64,000 nt of DNA from Cinnamomum chago (GCA_038049695.1 CP142453.1:34824501-34888500); one strand, 5' to 3'. Counted from the first letter of the stretch, positions 44,671 through 58,486 are shown. Notes: generated by a model from the letters alone, not told the origin. Numbers and translations: made by a program.

Positions 44671-46726
44671 ATTAAATTGCAAAGGTACCTACACACATGA
44701 AATAAGGAAAATACCTTTTAGTAGCACCAGTTAACAAAAGAAATCGAAAATGAAATACATAACAGGTTATCATATATGATTAGCAAGCTATAAGGGTAAA
44801 GAGCCAACACAAGGGTAAATTTGATCAAAGTTAATGCTTCCTTTGAATATTTATACTCCCCCTCAATCCGTTCTCTCTTTTTGTCAACATTTTGACAATG
44901 ATGGGTACAAAGAGAAGGTGGTTTTACCAATTGAGGGTAAACTTCAAAGGAACGATTAGTCAAGCTTAATATGATCAAATTATCAAAATTAAGAACAAGG
45001 TCAAGAGGATGCGATGGGGGTTACATAGCATAACATCAACTAATATGCTCAAGAAAATCATATGCTATGTATTGAACTCATTTCACCAACATTAAATATA
45101 GGAATAATGTGCAATGAGAATGAAATGAAATTCAATCATGAAGCCAACCTCAATTATTAACCAACCAAGATTATGATCATAAAAATGGTGGTTATGAGAT
45201 TTACCCATGTGCTCATGAGAGATGGCAAACATGAAGATTATGATGCTAATGGAATGTGTCATGGAATAAAAACATATTTCCTAAATAAAATCAAGTTCAA
45301 TCCAATGAACACAAGGTCTATCACATTCTCAAGATATACCAATTGAATATGATACCAAATGATCATGATACCAATTGATACTAATTGAATATCAAAACAT
45401 GATTAAGAGCAAGGATGTGACAAACACAAAATTCATCACTTTTAACGATTTATCAAATGAGCATAAAGATGAACAAGTTAAATTGCATACAAGGATATAG
45501 CTTGGTGATGCATGCAATTTTCAAAGTGTCAAAATCATATGAGATACAAGGAATGAATTTTAAAAAGGTTCATATGATTAAGATCACTGCTATGAAGTTG
45601 AAACATGTATAAGAATGACATCACTAAGAAAATACACATGAATCAACATCATAACCATCCATTTAAAAAAAATGATTAGAAAGCATAAAGGATGGATTTG
45701 AGTTCTAGTATGGTTTCTACAAATATAACAAGGATCACAACCATACGTGGAACGATTTGACAATTGCATAGAGAGGATTTATCAATACTCAAGATCTAAC
45801 TCATACCATATCATCAATAAAGAATATAACCATGCAAGCACAAGAAGGTATGGAGTTAGAATGATATCATGGATCGCATATAGAAGAAAATGGATCTCAT
45901 ATAAGAACAATGGTTTAATTCAAATTCATCTAAAATGATCCATTAATCTATCACGCAACATCTCCACTCTAGCAAATGTACTAAGAGAATCATGAAACAC
46001 TATGCATTGAAAAAGATGCACAAGACTATGTGTAAAATGCAAATCTATTTCATGATCCACAAAAACATACAAATCAATTTGCTCATAAAAAAAATGTAAC
46101 TAGAAGAGCAAAGAAGCAAATTGTTTGTAAAAATTATTTCCTTCCATAAGATATAATCAATAATTAAGCACAAGGAAATAAATTCAAGGACAATGCTTCT
46201 ATGAATGTAACCAATAAAGCTTAGAACATTTTCCAAAGTTTTTCAAATCACTTCAATATTCAAAATCCCAACAATGAATCATTTATAAAAATGTGAACAA
46301 GTGATTCTGAAAAACATGAAGTGTACTACAATAAATTTTCAATTTGTATTCTAAATATGACAATAGACACTCATACAAATTGAACACATATTTTCCATAC
46401 CAAGAGATATAACTTGAAAGATCAATGAAAAACTTAAATTTCTTCAAATCATTTGATTTACCAACAAGATCTAATTATGACATTCATCAAATGATTTTCC
46501 AACATCAATTGATCATGAAAAATCTAGCTATGAAAGCTTTTGTAATCACAATCAATTGATCATCAATAGATATGCACTACAAGAGATATAACTATATGAA
46601 CAAAATGCAAATCTATCATGATAATATTGCAATCAAAGGATTTTGAAAACTATGAGATATAACTTAAAAGTTCATGAAGACAAAATCAAATGATTACAAA
46701 GAAACATTGCATTTTAAGAGATGTGA
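44671..46726 (-). other. Non-coding internal remnant of the minus-strand Sirevirus
   Basis: AT-rich text with no open domain. If the element were complete, the env-position ORF and pol would follow to the right, but a CACTA begins at 46,727. I see no recognisable gag-pol here. Confidence 0.4.
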
Positions 46727-46734
46727 CACTACAA

Positions 46735-47345
46735 CAAATCGGATTTTCAGCGACGAAAATATTTGCGACGCAACCCAAAGCGTCGCAAAAAATAAATTTT
46801 TTGCAACATAAAATTAGACCCGTCGCAACAAGTTAAGTATTTGCGACACACGACTCCATGCGTCGCAAATAGATACTTTCAGCAATGAATATAGTGCGTT
46901 GCAAAAAAATGCGTCACAAAATCATTGGCACCAAATGGCGGTAAAATTATTCGCCACGCTAGATACACATTTGCGACACAATCATGTGTCGTAAATAAGT
47001 GTCTCTATTAGCGACGCAATCCCCGCGTCGCAAATAACTTTTAGTCTGAGCTATGTCGTAAAAAGTTAAGGGTTTTTGCAACAGTTTCTTTTTTGAGTCG
47101 CACATAATATCTTATTCGCGACACTGATGTTTTTTGGTCGCAAATAATTATTATTAGCGACCTCCATCATATGGTGTCACAAAAAATTTAAACTAAGAAG
47201 AAGAACTAATTTCTTCCCTCAGCTATCATTATGGAAAAAAAATTATACATTTATTTGGGACGCAATTTTGACGTCGCAAATAGTAATTTTTTGCCACAAT
47301 ATATCTACTGTGTCGCAGATAATAAGTTTTTTTGCGACATGTGTT
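46735..47345. repeat. Subterminal TTGCGACGC motif array
   Basis: Many copies of TTTGCGACGC and its inverse GCGTCGCAAAT (for example near 46,764, 46,779, 46,860, 47,026 and 47,270), with decayed forms between. This is the expected binding region of the TNPA-type protein. Confidence 0.85.
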
Positions 47346-47456
47346 TAAATGCGTCGAAGAAAATGTTTTTACGAGGGACATTACACCAGAGACATTATAC
47401 TTACAATTACCGTCCCGTGCGTTTTTTTCTTCTTTTTTTTTTCAGTCGATCCCCGC

Positions 47457-47820
47457 CTTCTGTTTTATAAACGCATCTTTATATTCTTCCCTCCATCTCT
47501 GCGTTTCTATTCTTCCCTCCATCTCTGCGCTTCTATTCCTCCATCTCTGCGCTTCTATTCCTTCCCTCCATCTTTGCGCTTCTATTCTTTCCCTCCATCT
47601 CTGCGCTTCACTCTCTATCTCTCTGCCCTAAATCCAAACAGCCCCGATTCGGTCGACGATCCTCTACAAGACGATAGAGAAATCCGTCCCAATCTCCTTT
47701 CTTTTTGCCTCCCTCTCTACACTTCAATCTCTGCCTATCTCTCTGCCATAAATCCAAACCAAAGCCAAGATCCCGTCGACGATCCTCTACAAGACAACAG
47801 AGAAATCTGTCCCAATCTGG
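47457..47820 (+). repeat. Duplicated leader of the transposase gene
   Basis: About five units of CCTCCATCTCTGCGCTTCTA at 47,490-47,610. A longer duplicated block follows: CGTCGACGATCCTCTACAAG and its continuation at about 47,650-47,700 and again at 47,774-47,818. It probably forms the first exon or 5' UTR; GGAGGTATATAT after the second copy could be a splice donor. Confidence 0.65.
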
Positions 47821-48665
47821 AGGTATATATATATATACATTCATTCTAAATCTCTATGTTTTTTTTTATCTCCCATACATCCAAACGTGTCCTACCGTTC
47901 GATTTCATTGTTCTATGTGCGCCTTTCTTCTTCAGGTCTTCTTTACATTCGTTTCTGGTTTTGGGACCAGCGGCTGCTACTTGTGGAGGAGTCTTCATTC
48001 GATTTCTTCTTCAAAGCAGCGGTGACTGAAGAGGTTCGATCTCTTCCTCTTCTTTTTTTTTAATCTGTTGAGATTTCTTTCCATGTTTGTAATTTGAATT
48101 TTCTTTATTCTGAATTTGAACAATGGAGATCTTGATTTGAATTTTTTTTTTTTTACCTTTTGAACTTTGGATTGTTTACTCTAAATTTGGGCAATGGAGA
48201 TCTTGATTTGTTTGTTTTTGCAGGGTTTAAGTGGGGTTTATGAATAGATCTGGATCATATGTGGTGGGTCTTTTTTTATTTATTTAATGATTTTTGGTTT
48301 TTTGTTGGGTATTAGGATTTTAGTTTTTTTTTTTTTTTGCGTTTTTCAGTATGAGTGTTTGGCTATTTGGAGACTGCTTAGTATTATTTTGTGCTTCATA
48401 GATATGTTGATTTTGATAGGATTGATAGTTATTGTGGGTTTAGGGGGGGAGTTTGTATACCGTTCTAGGAGTTATTGGATTGGGATTTAATATTTCTTCT
48501 CTTTATTGCTTGTAAGTGTTGGAAATATGGTTGTCATGATGGGTTTTTTTTTTTATATTATTATTAAGGATTTCAATTGGAGTTGGGTTTTGGTTGTGTG
48601 TGTGTGTGTGTTTTCTCACCCCTTTTCTATTAGTTGGATGTATGGAGATTTGGTTGGAGTGATGG

Positions 48666-48713
<48 letters not shown>

Positions 48714-50316
48714 TGATCTGTGTCTGGTTTTACAAAGGATGTTGGTTCTTTATCTGTTTTTACGAAGTGAGGTTTATTTATAGTTGTTTTCTTTTCTATT
48801 GAATGATTGCAACTGTTTACTCTTGTGTTCTTATTTTGCTTTTACCAAGCATTGATTCTTTGTTGTTCTTTCAAAAGGTCAAAAAAAAAATTGATTCTTT
48901 TTTTTTTTCAGTAGGATTATTATTAGTCAGATGTTTGGGATGAGATGGATTTCACATTTTGTTTTTGCCTCTAATTTAGGGGAGATAAAATATACGTTAT
49001 GATGTCCTCACATGAATTTGTTCCTGAAATTCATTCCTTTGGGACGGTGGTTCTACTTCATGATAACATGGTTTCATGTTGATTCAATCAGTGGAATTGG
49101 TTTCATATTGATTCAAGTAAAAACAATGAGTTTTTATATAAGGAACTTAAATGTCTATCGAAACCTTTACAAATTGTTGGATTGAGTCAACAAAATCTGT
49201 TTTTAATAGATTATTAAACTTTTAAGATGTTAAATCAAGGGCTAGGATCATTGATGTAGCTGATTTTTGTATGACTCTTATTCGTAAAGAGATAACTCCG
49301 GCAATCCTTCTCTACTGATATAAGTACATCTGCTCATAGGCTAGGATCATTGATGAAGCTGATTGTTTGGACTTTTTTCTAGTCTTTTTTTTATCGGTTG
49401 GTTAGACTTCTTAAATTGGGGGCTCATGCAGGTGAAAGCTCTGCCTCCACAAAAATGGCTTAATTTATATAGAAAATGTTATAAAGGTTTGGAAAAAAGT
49501 TGAGACATCTATTAGTGCAGGTTACAAATGAATGGAAAATGTTAGGTTTGCCTTCTTAGCTTGATATTAGTTCCATTGTGTATACCCAATGTAAGATATT
49601 CTTGCCTTTGAAGCTTTCACTTAGTTTTCAAGATTGTTTCAAGTTCCAGAACATCTGAAAATGTTCGTGTAGATATCAATACTAATTTTCGTTTTTAATC
49701 CATTTGTGTTCTGCATTATAAGGCTAAGTTTGATTGAGTTTGATTGCTTTAGATTCAAGATTGATACGCTCATATTTTTCATCTTTGTCATAGTTGATGC
49801 TGTTGATTTCATGCTTCGATTGACCTGTTCATCACAAATTTTCAAATGATTCCTCTTTTTTTAAATCACACCATGTATTTTGGTATGTTCTTCATTCCAC
49901 ATATGTAGCCTCATGTGTTTTTTTGTAGTTGCTGTGCGGATTGCAACTGTAGTTTATTTGTCAATTTTCATGTATGGCTCAAAATGGGTTTGATTTCATG
50001 AATTTGATGGGTCATAATTGAATTTGATAAGAATGTTAAGGTATTGAATCTGAGCTTATTTACTGAAGTTAGGATACAAAACCAAATCTAATTATTTTAT
50101 GAGTTCACATCTGTATTTCAAATGCATTTAGTTCTTTTTTAAATTAGCCTGATTTAGAGCTTACAAGTATTCATAAGAACATCACGTAATCAGTACATGG
50201 TTAGATATATGCAAGCTAATTGATTATTTGAAAGAATAAGAGAAAAAATAGCATACATTTACTTATAAATATGGATAAGTACTCATATTTGTTCTTCTTG
50301 TGGTAGGGAGTTAAAT
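47821..50316 (+). other. Probable 5' intron region of the transposase gene
   Basis: Intron-like T-rich sequence. It holds a GT run (48,595-48,611) and a GA run (48,671-48,704). A splice acceptor GTGGTAG ends at 50,306, ten bases before the transposase ATG. No other gene seen. Confidence 0.5.
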
Positions 50317-53300
50317 ATGGATAAAAGTTGGATGCAGCTTCCAGGTAGACATTTACCTACTTACATGAAAGGAATTAAAGACTTTATTGAGTATGCGCGT
50401 GATTATGCAGATAAAGCCAATAGGATAAAATGTCCATGTAACAAGTGCAACAATAGATATTTCAAACCCATTAATATGGTTAAATCACATTTGGAGGTAA
50501 ATGGAATAGATAAGACTTATACCCGGTGGGTATTTCATGGCGAAGATTTTGAGGAGATGAGTGAGGATGAAGACGATGATGGTGATGGTGGTGTAGAGCA
50601 ACGTTGTGATGGGTTGCAGGAAATGTTAGCAGACGTATGTGAGGGAAGGTATGAGATGAATATTAATGTGGAAAATATACCACAAGGGGAAGCATCTAGT
50701 AGTCATGGTCCTAGTGCAGCATATGAGGATCCACAACCGTCTGATGCGATCTCAAATGACTTAGTTCCACAACCATTTGATACGATGTTAAATGATTTGC
50801 ACCTTCCACTATATCCAGGGTGTGAGAAGTTTTCAAAATTGGAATTCCTTGTGAAGTTGATGCATGTAAAAATAATCAACCATTGGAGTAACAAATCATT
50901 TGATATGAATCTTCAATTGATTAAAGCGGCATTGCCTACTGGTGAGACGCTTCCCAAGTCATATTATGAGGCTAAGAAGTATATGCGGGACTTGGGTCTT
51001 GGCTATGTTCCTATACATGCATGCAAATATGATTGTGCACTCTTTTGGAAGGAGCACGAACATAAAACTAATTGTCCAGAATGTGGTGAGCCGAGGTATA
51101 AACTTAATGAAGGTAAGGGTAAGAAGATTCCTCAAAAAGTTTTACGGTATTTTCCATTGAAGCCTAGACTATAGAGGTTGTTTATATCAAGAAAGACAGC
51201 TGAAGATATGAGGTGGCACAAGGAAAAGCGAGTTGGGGAGGATAATGTATATAGGCATCCAGCAAATAGTCAAGTTTGGGAGGAATTTGGCAAGGTTTAT
51301 CCGTGGTTTGCGAAAGATCCTCGTAATGTCCGTCTTGGCCTCGCGAGCGACGGGTTCAATCCCTTTGGGGACATGAGCACTTCCTATAGCATGTGGCCTG
51401 TCATGCTTATCCCATATAATTTGCCACCTTGGAAATGTATGAAAGAACCCTTCCTTTTCCTGTCATTACTTATTCCTGGACCAAAAGCACCCGGAAATGA
51501 CATCGATGTGTACCTGGTACCATTGATAGATGAATTGAAGGAACTATGGGAATATGGCGTAGAGACTTTTGATATAGTGACAAGAAAGAAATTCAATTTG
51601 CATGCAACACTTTTATGGACTATTAATGATTTTCCTGCATATGGAAACTTGTCTGGTTGGAGTACGAAGGGGTACATGGCATGTCCAATTTGCAACAAGG
51701 ATGCATGTTCAATGTATTTGAAGCATGGACGAAAGCTATGTTTCATGTGCCACCGTCGTTTCTTACCGCCCAGGCATGCTTGGCGAAGCCGTTTTAAGGA
51801 TCACTTTGATGGTAATATTGAGCGCCGGTCAAAACCTAAGAAGTTATCTGGGGATGAAGTTTCTGCACAATTAGAACATGTCCAACCTAACAAATTTGGC
51901 AAGGCACCAAACAATAAGAAGAGGAAACGAACTGAGATGGAGTTGAATTGGACAAAAAAGAGCATATTTTTTGAACTATCGTATTGGCAAGCACTAAAGC
52001 TTCGACATAATCTGGATGTGATGCACATAGAAAAGAACATTTGTGATAATGTGTTACGAACATTGTTGAATCTAGATGGAAAAACAAAAGACACCGTGAA
52101 AGCTCGCATGGATTTAGAGGCAATGGGTATACGAAAGGAATTACACTTAATCCCGAACGGTAATAAAGTAATGGTGCCACCTGCATGCTATACACTTTCT
52201 GGAGCAGAGAAAAAGAGCTTTTGTGAATGGTTTAAATCGGTTAAGTTCCCAGACGGATATGCATCTAATATATCTCGATGTGTGAACATTACAGATGGTA
52301 AAATATCAGGATTGAAAAGTCATGATTGTCACGTCCTTTTACAACGGCTTCTACCGGTTGTAATACGTGGATATTTGAATGATGATGTTTGTATCCCATT
52401 GATTGAATTGGGTATTTTCTTTAACGAGTTGTGCAGCAAGACATTAAAGTTGCAGGTGTTAGAGAAGATGGAAAGGGACATTGCCATTATACTTTGTAAG
52501 CTAGAACGAATATTTCCACCGGCATTCTTTGATGTCATGGTTCACTTAGCAGTTCATTTGCCATATGAGGCGAAAATCGGTGGACCTGTGCAATACCGAT
52601 GGATGTATCCTATTGAAAGGTGATTTGTATAAGTTATTAATTTTTATATGATGTCTTTATGAATGTAATTTATTACTTTTTTATTTAGTAACTATAAAAT
52701 TATAAACAGATTCTTGCACACTCTAAAGCAATATGTGCGCAACAAAGCACGTCCAGAAGGCTCAATTGCAGAATCATATATTGACGGTGAATGCCTCTCA
52801 TTTTGTTCTATGTATTTTGAAGGCATAGAAACAAAATTCAACCGTGAAGAACGGAATTATGATGGAGGTCAGGGGCAATCATATGAAGGGCTTCATGTTT
52901 TTGGACAAATTGTCCGACCATTAGGGTCTCTATCATATGAGATATTGGATATAGTGGAGCATAACAAAATTCGATATTACGTGCTAAATAATTCCGAGGA
53001 AATTGCATCATATCATGAGTAAGTGATCTATGTACCTATAATATAATTGCATATGAGGTATTTGTATATTAAATTTTGCATTCGTATTATATTGGTATAT
53101 ACTTCTTATATAGGGAGCACAAGTCAGAGCTTCAAAGGGAAAGCGTACACAATGTCGAACAGAGACATCAAACCCAATTTGCTAAATGGTTTCAAAAACG
53201 TGTAAGTGTTCATACATGTAAGGTGCTAAAATTATATGTAATTCAAAATATTTACTGACTTTTAGTATTCCGTATACTTTTTATCAATAGATTCAACTCT

Positions 53301-54112
53301 TGCGCCAACAAAAATCACCCGAAGCTACTGATGATTTATATTCATTGGCATGTGGTCCTGATAATCGAGTGACACAATATACTGGCTGCATCGTTAATGG
53401 GATTAGGTTTCACTCAAAGGAACGTGAAAAGTATCGTCGAACTCAAAATAGTGGTGTTGCTGTGAAAGGGTATGAAGGTGATAAGGAGATCCAATATTAT
53501 GGTGTATTAACAAACATTATTGAATTGGATTATTGCTTTAAAAAACGAGTTATATTGTTCAAGTGTGATTGGTGGGATGTTGGTAATAAAAAGACAGGAA
53601 TTCATACGGACGCATACTTCACTAGCGTTAATGTATCTCGAACGTGCTATAAAAATGACCCTTATGTACTAGCGTCTCAAGCCATACAAGTCTTTTATCT
53701 CAAGGATGCCAAACTTGGAGGTGATTGGCAAGTTGTCCAACTGATAAAGCAGAGAAATGTATATGATGTTTTAGAGGTTGAGGAGGAAGAGACAAATTCG
53801 ATTGGGGGTGATGCATTCCAACAAGAGGAGCAATTAGAAGTTGATGGGATTGTTCGACATCATCAAACTCCTGAATTAATGGATAATGAAGAAAATGATG
53901 ACGAGGTTGAACCATTGTCTCTAAATAGGACGGACGTTGATGCATATGAAGTTGATGCTAATGTTGTGGTCATCAACGTGGAGTCGGAACAGACGGATGC
54001 CGGTTTCATTAATGATGATGAAAGTGATGCAGAAGATGATACTTTGATGGACTATTGCACTGATGAAGAAGAACAAATGCCGACTGACGATGATACTGAT
54101 ATAGATTCTTAA
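50317..54112 (+). pseudogene. TNP2-type CACTA transposase, one premature stop
   Basis: Four exons: 50,317-52,619, 52,710-53,018, 53,114-53,201 and 53,291-54,112. All junctions are GT..AG and phases join exactly, giving 1173 codons. In order: the transposase-associated N-terminal domain (MDKSWMQLPG, CPCNKCNNRY); an acidic linker; the Transposase_21/TNP2 core from about residue 185, with CPECGEPRYK, MRWHKEKR, LASDGFNPFG, IPYNLPPWKCMKEP, CPICNKD and HNLDVMHIEKNICDN; a DUF4218-type region (GPVQYRWMYPIERF, SIAESYIDGECLSFC); a DUF4216-type region (YYGVLTNIIELDY, FKCDWWDV); and a very acidic tail. TAG at 51,172 interrupts the core in a run (KPRL, then RLFISRKTAEDM) that is otherwise conserved in style. 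The enzyme would cut at CACTA ends in the nucleus. Apart from this stop, the frame is fully open. Confidence 0.9.
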
Positions 54113-55092
54113 TTTTTATTTCATTTTATTTTCTACAGTTAATAAAGCATTATTTTCCAACAATTGCATGGTATAAAGTGTCACGAAAAGTCTGTGAGTA
54201 TATTAATAAGTATAGCTGATGCCTTACTGTGTTGGGCGTTTTGATATATAGCTTGAAGATATATTATGTTGTGTGGATGTCCTTAGGGGTTCTTTTGCGC
54301 TTTGGACAATATAACTGTGGCTGTTCTCCAATGGGCAGGGGACTGACCACTTAGACAATTTATAGAAAGGTGGAGTTACCTTTGATGATGTCCTTAGGGT
54401 ATCCCACATCTCAACTATAATGGTGGCAGGGGACTGACCACTTGCCCAATTTATAGAAAGATGGAATGACCTTTGGTTAGAAGGGGTATGAGGTTCCTCT
54501 AGACACTCCTAAGAACCCCACTCAGAATCCCTTTAATTCAGAACTTATGATCTTCATGCCAACTGAGACTGAGATGCAGTCTGATGGACACATGACATCA
54601 GGAACTCAACAATTCTGTATGTATCACATTAGCTGGACATGTACTAATGACCATGCCTAGGACACTAGGATACTCCAACATTCACATGCAAGACTGGCCT
54701 TTTATGGGTGAACGTATGCGCACAGCTTTTTTTTCCTTTCTTGGTTCATGTTATGTTTTTTTATAATTTTTTTTCATGAAATTGTACTTGCAAGTGTTAT
54801 CTTTGTCCAAATAGAATATGATCTATGTACTTGTATGTAATGCATGCACTCATGCATGTTGAAGCAAATTTTACCATCCTCAATGTATTGATGTAATACA
54901 ACATATTCATATCCAGTTCCTACTCCAAAGGCAGAATTCTGATCTTGAAGCTGGATGCCTGGTTCAAAATTAATGTGTTCTTTGTAGCAGTACCATGACA
55001 TGACAATTAAATGTTTATTTTTTGTTCCAAAGGCAATCAAGATTTGCTTGGTATAATGGTGGCCTATTTTACCCTCCCTCCTCTTTCTATAG
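54113..55092. other. CACTA middle region, no supported gene
   Basis: Non-coding by eye. A short duplicated phrase GGCAGGGGACTGACCACTT occurs at about 54,335 and 54,425. The 123-codon minus-strand frame at 54,774-55,145 overlaps the kinesin-like exon and is not supported. Confidence 0.45.
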
Positions 55093-55145
55093 GCACAATG
55101 TTTACTTATGGTGTTACAAGTAGTGGAAATACCCATACAATGCAT
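55093..55145 (+). pseudogene. Captured kinesin motor exon (P-loop)
   Basis: An exon-sized segment after a CTATAG acceptor and before a GTAAG donor reads GTMFTYGVTSSGNTHTMH. Kinesin motors carry GTVFAYGVTSSGKTHTMHG here, in the nucleotide-binding P-loop, with this wording typical of plant kinesin-7. The P-loop lysine is replaced by asparagine, which would abolish nucleotide binding. No adjoining motor exons were recognised. It lies on the same strand as the transposase genes, inside the CACTA, so capture of a fragment of a host gene is the likely origin. Confidence 0.6.
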
Positions 55146-58100
55146 GTAAGCCTCTCAACCATTTGCTGGAACAATGTTTTTGTTTCGGTAGATAACATGG
55201 ACCTTACATACTAGATTTTACTGATCATATGCCTCACTATTAAAACTTAATGGACTCTTCATGCCTTAAAATTGTAGAATATTTTATATTACTTGCACAC
55301 ATGTTCTGAGTTAAAATTACTTCAAATAAGTCTTGGATGCATCTTTAGTGAGAGCTTAATTTTCCAACCTGGTGGGTTTACCACTGAATATAGCTTTACT
55401 TGCTTCCTGATGCAAAACAGCTTCTTTACCAGTACTGTACTGGCACCATGAAACCGCTCTGCCTTTTCTCTGTACCATGCTTGCAATTGCCTAAGCCCAT
55501 TGGATACTCTGTTTTAACTACTAAATCCATTTAACCAAAACATATAATCTTTGAGATCTTCAGTGGCCAGATATATATGGGGTCATCTCAAATCAAACCT
55601 CTTAGATGCCCCTCCCTTGTAGCCTTCTAGATTGCCACATCTCATCCATGTTCCATAGATTCTATTCCATGCCATCAACCCAATTAATCTCTGACATTGT
55701 GGTTGGATTCAACGATTGGAAGTCAACATTGTGGCTGTTATCAACACAGAAGCCCCTTAGAAAGGGGTCATAGTCAATGTTCCCAAAGGATTGAGGACTA
55801 CTTGGAAATCTGAGGAGATGCTAGAGATGCAATCCTCTGTGATGGACTTGTCTAAATAACCAAACTTGGTGAATGTGTTCTGTTCACTTGTGCTGAGGGG
55901 GTCACTGTTATAGTTAGGCCACGCTGGGTCATACAATGTATGATGCATTTTTTTTTATGAGTATTACAAGCTTATTGACGGGGTATGTTTATTTTGGAGA
56001 TTGAGGTGGTTCATCCATGGTCACCATTATAGTTAGGCCACGCTGCAAAAATCATACTACATTGGGGCAATCTCAATTTCAATGGGGTTTGGACAATGTT
56101 TTGTTTGGGAATAGTCTATACAGACAGGTAGCATGATGCAATCTATATAGGGGGTGCTGTTTTGCTTTTATGGTTGGTATAGTTATCTAGCACTATCCTT
56201 TCTTGTTTTTTCTAGCTCTTTTGGTCTTTATTCTATATATTGTTTTTCCTTTTGATATGATATGGGTGTTGCAGTTTGTGTCCTGTATTCACCCTTTTTT
56301 CTCAATGAAATTATTATTAAGAAAAAAAAGGAAAAAGAAGAAGAGTCTATGGCTGGGATGTGGGAATTTGCTGGGTAAGGATGAGAATTTTTTTATGGTT
56401 AGAGATTTTTGAGGCATGATTCAACCATGATTTTTCCACAATAGAAACTGTTGGATTAGGAGAGGCAGACTTATACTAATAATGTTGCCGGAAAGGCTGC
56501 TATTTCAGTATTGTATATTTCCTTAATAATTCACCAACATTAAAGGAGAAACTCTTGATTTTACCTGGTTTGTCCATCCAAAATTAAAAAATGACAAGGA
56601 AATTGGTTTGCCCATCCAAAATTGAAAAAAAAGGAAAAAGTGCTTCATGAGAAACTCTTATATTGTGGCAAATTCAACAGTTGCTACCGAGTGTGGGGCA
56701 ACTTTTCTGGTTTTTTTTTTTTTTTTGGGTTGTTATCCTCTAGTTGAGTCGACTCAGCTGAGGTCCAAGCAACTTGGCTGAGTTTCACCCTAGATCCCAA
56801 GAGGCATTAAAATATTTTGAAGAATGATAAATAAATCTAAAGAAATGAAAAATTATATCCTATAAATATATAATTTTAAGATTTGTAATGTTTTTAGTCA
56901 CTATGAATGAAACCAAGTATAAATAGGTGGTCTCGATTGTTTTTCCCTCAACTGGATGAACAGTGCATCCAATCTGAGGGTAGGACTATATGGATTGTAG
57001 TGATTTAAGAAAACAGGGAAACATATATTTTATGTAATTCAGTCCACTTTCTATTCACATTAGCCAAGGATCCCTATGCTATGATTGTGTTAAATATTTC
57101 CTCACTGTGTTTGATATCTTGCCCTTGTTGTTTTGCCTCACAAGTTTCCTTTTGAACTGTTTGATTTACAAATGTCCTGTGCAGAGATGAACTATACTAA
57201 CGTACTATCACAAATTTAATATCTTCATCTGTCTCTAAATATCAAACGACACTTTCTTTACATTTATTTATTTTGCTGTGTTCTCAATTTAATATCTAGC
57301 ACCAATGCAATGAGGATGATGTTGATGCTTCGTTGATCATCAAACAGGGTACTGGATTCTCTCCACCTTCAGAGATACAACCTTTTTTTTTTCATTATTG
57401 TGACAAATGTTTATCTTTTTCTTCTTGTTTTATCAAATGACACTAACCTGCATTCAGATTTCAGATTTATCAATGAGTTTTAATGACCGTGACTTATTAT
57501 GTTTATCTTTTTCCTGGGTTCTATAAAAACACAGTTACTTCCAATGATTTGAAACTACAATTATATTGTTAAATAAGGAGGCAATGAGCTTCTTCTTCTC
57601 CTCTTGCTGCTGCTCTCTTCTTCTCTCTTTTGCTCTGTTTTTTACTTACTTTTCCTGTTTTTGCAAAAGAGAAAAACCATTCATATTCATGTGCTTATCT
57701 ATGAGAAAGTGGTGATTTGGTTGTATTTATACAATTGCAAGTAGAAGAGAAATGTTCTATTTAAGCATTCATATATGTGTTTGATTGCTTGTTTTTAATT
57801 TGATTGCTTTATTTATTTGCAACTCAGATGCATGATGTTGAAATACTTGACATGTAGAAGTAGCTATACATAGTTTATGCTAAATGATATAAGCAACCTT
57901 TCTTTTTCAAGTGTTTTCCACCCTTAAACCTATTCCTATTTCCTATCCTTCCCTGTGAATGGCATGCAGCTAGGAACTAGGTCGGCCCTGCAAGGAAGGT
58001 TTGGTCCACATATAAAAAGGCTCAGTGAGGATCAGCCCCATAAACCCATTTTCAAATGAGAATCGAGCTCAAATTTTCAAAATTGATACCACTATCTGAG

Positions 58101-58486
58101 GCTCACCTGGATGCTGCCACTCGTGCGGTTATGGTGGGATTAAGGTCTTATTGGATAAGGGGCTTTCAAAATCAGTATGATGTCATGACCATAACCACCT
58201 ATTTAAGCGCCCCAAAATTAAATGATTCTGTTAAGTGTATGTAAAACTGTAAACTTTGGGCCCTCAAAAAGATGTTAAGGTTCATCTGATCATGTTAGTT
58301 TTATTCATTCTTAATTCACCGTAATACATAGTAATCCTGCCCTATCCCTATGACTGGCATGCATTCAGGTTCCCCATCAGAACTATTCTCATGTTAAATT
58401 TGAGCCCAGTTCTCAGCTAAAAATTACTGTTGGAAATTGACTTTTTCTTTGATATATTCAATTTTACACCATGATTTTTTTTCCAG
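55146..58486. other. CACTA middle region, no supported gene
   Basis: Intron-like sequence with poly-T runs and short frames. A possible small exon-like piece at 57,301-57,350 has no recognised homology. Nothing else is supported. Confidence 0.45.

Noticed and set aside
47349..47849. 166-codon frame rich in SLRFYS repeats
   Set aside because: It derives from the CCTCCATCTCTGCGC tandem repeats in the transposase leader and overlaps the subterminal array.
54774..55145. 123-codon minus-strand frame
   Set aside because: It overlaps the kinesin-like exon and no domain is recognisable. Some text (QDQNSAFGVGTGYEYVVL) looks protein-like, but support is too weak to call.
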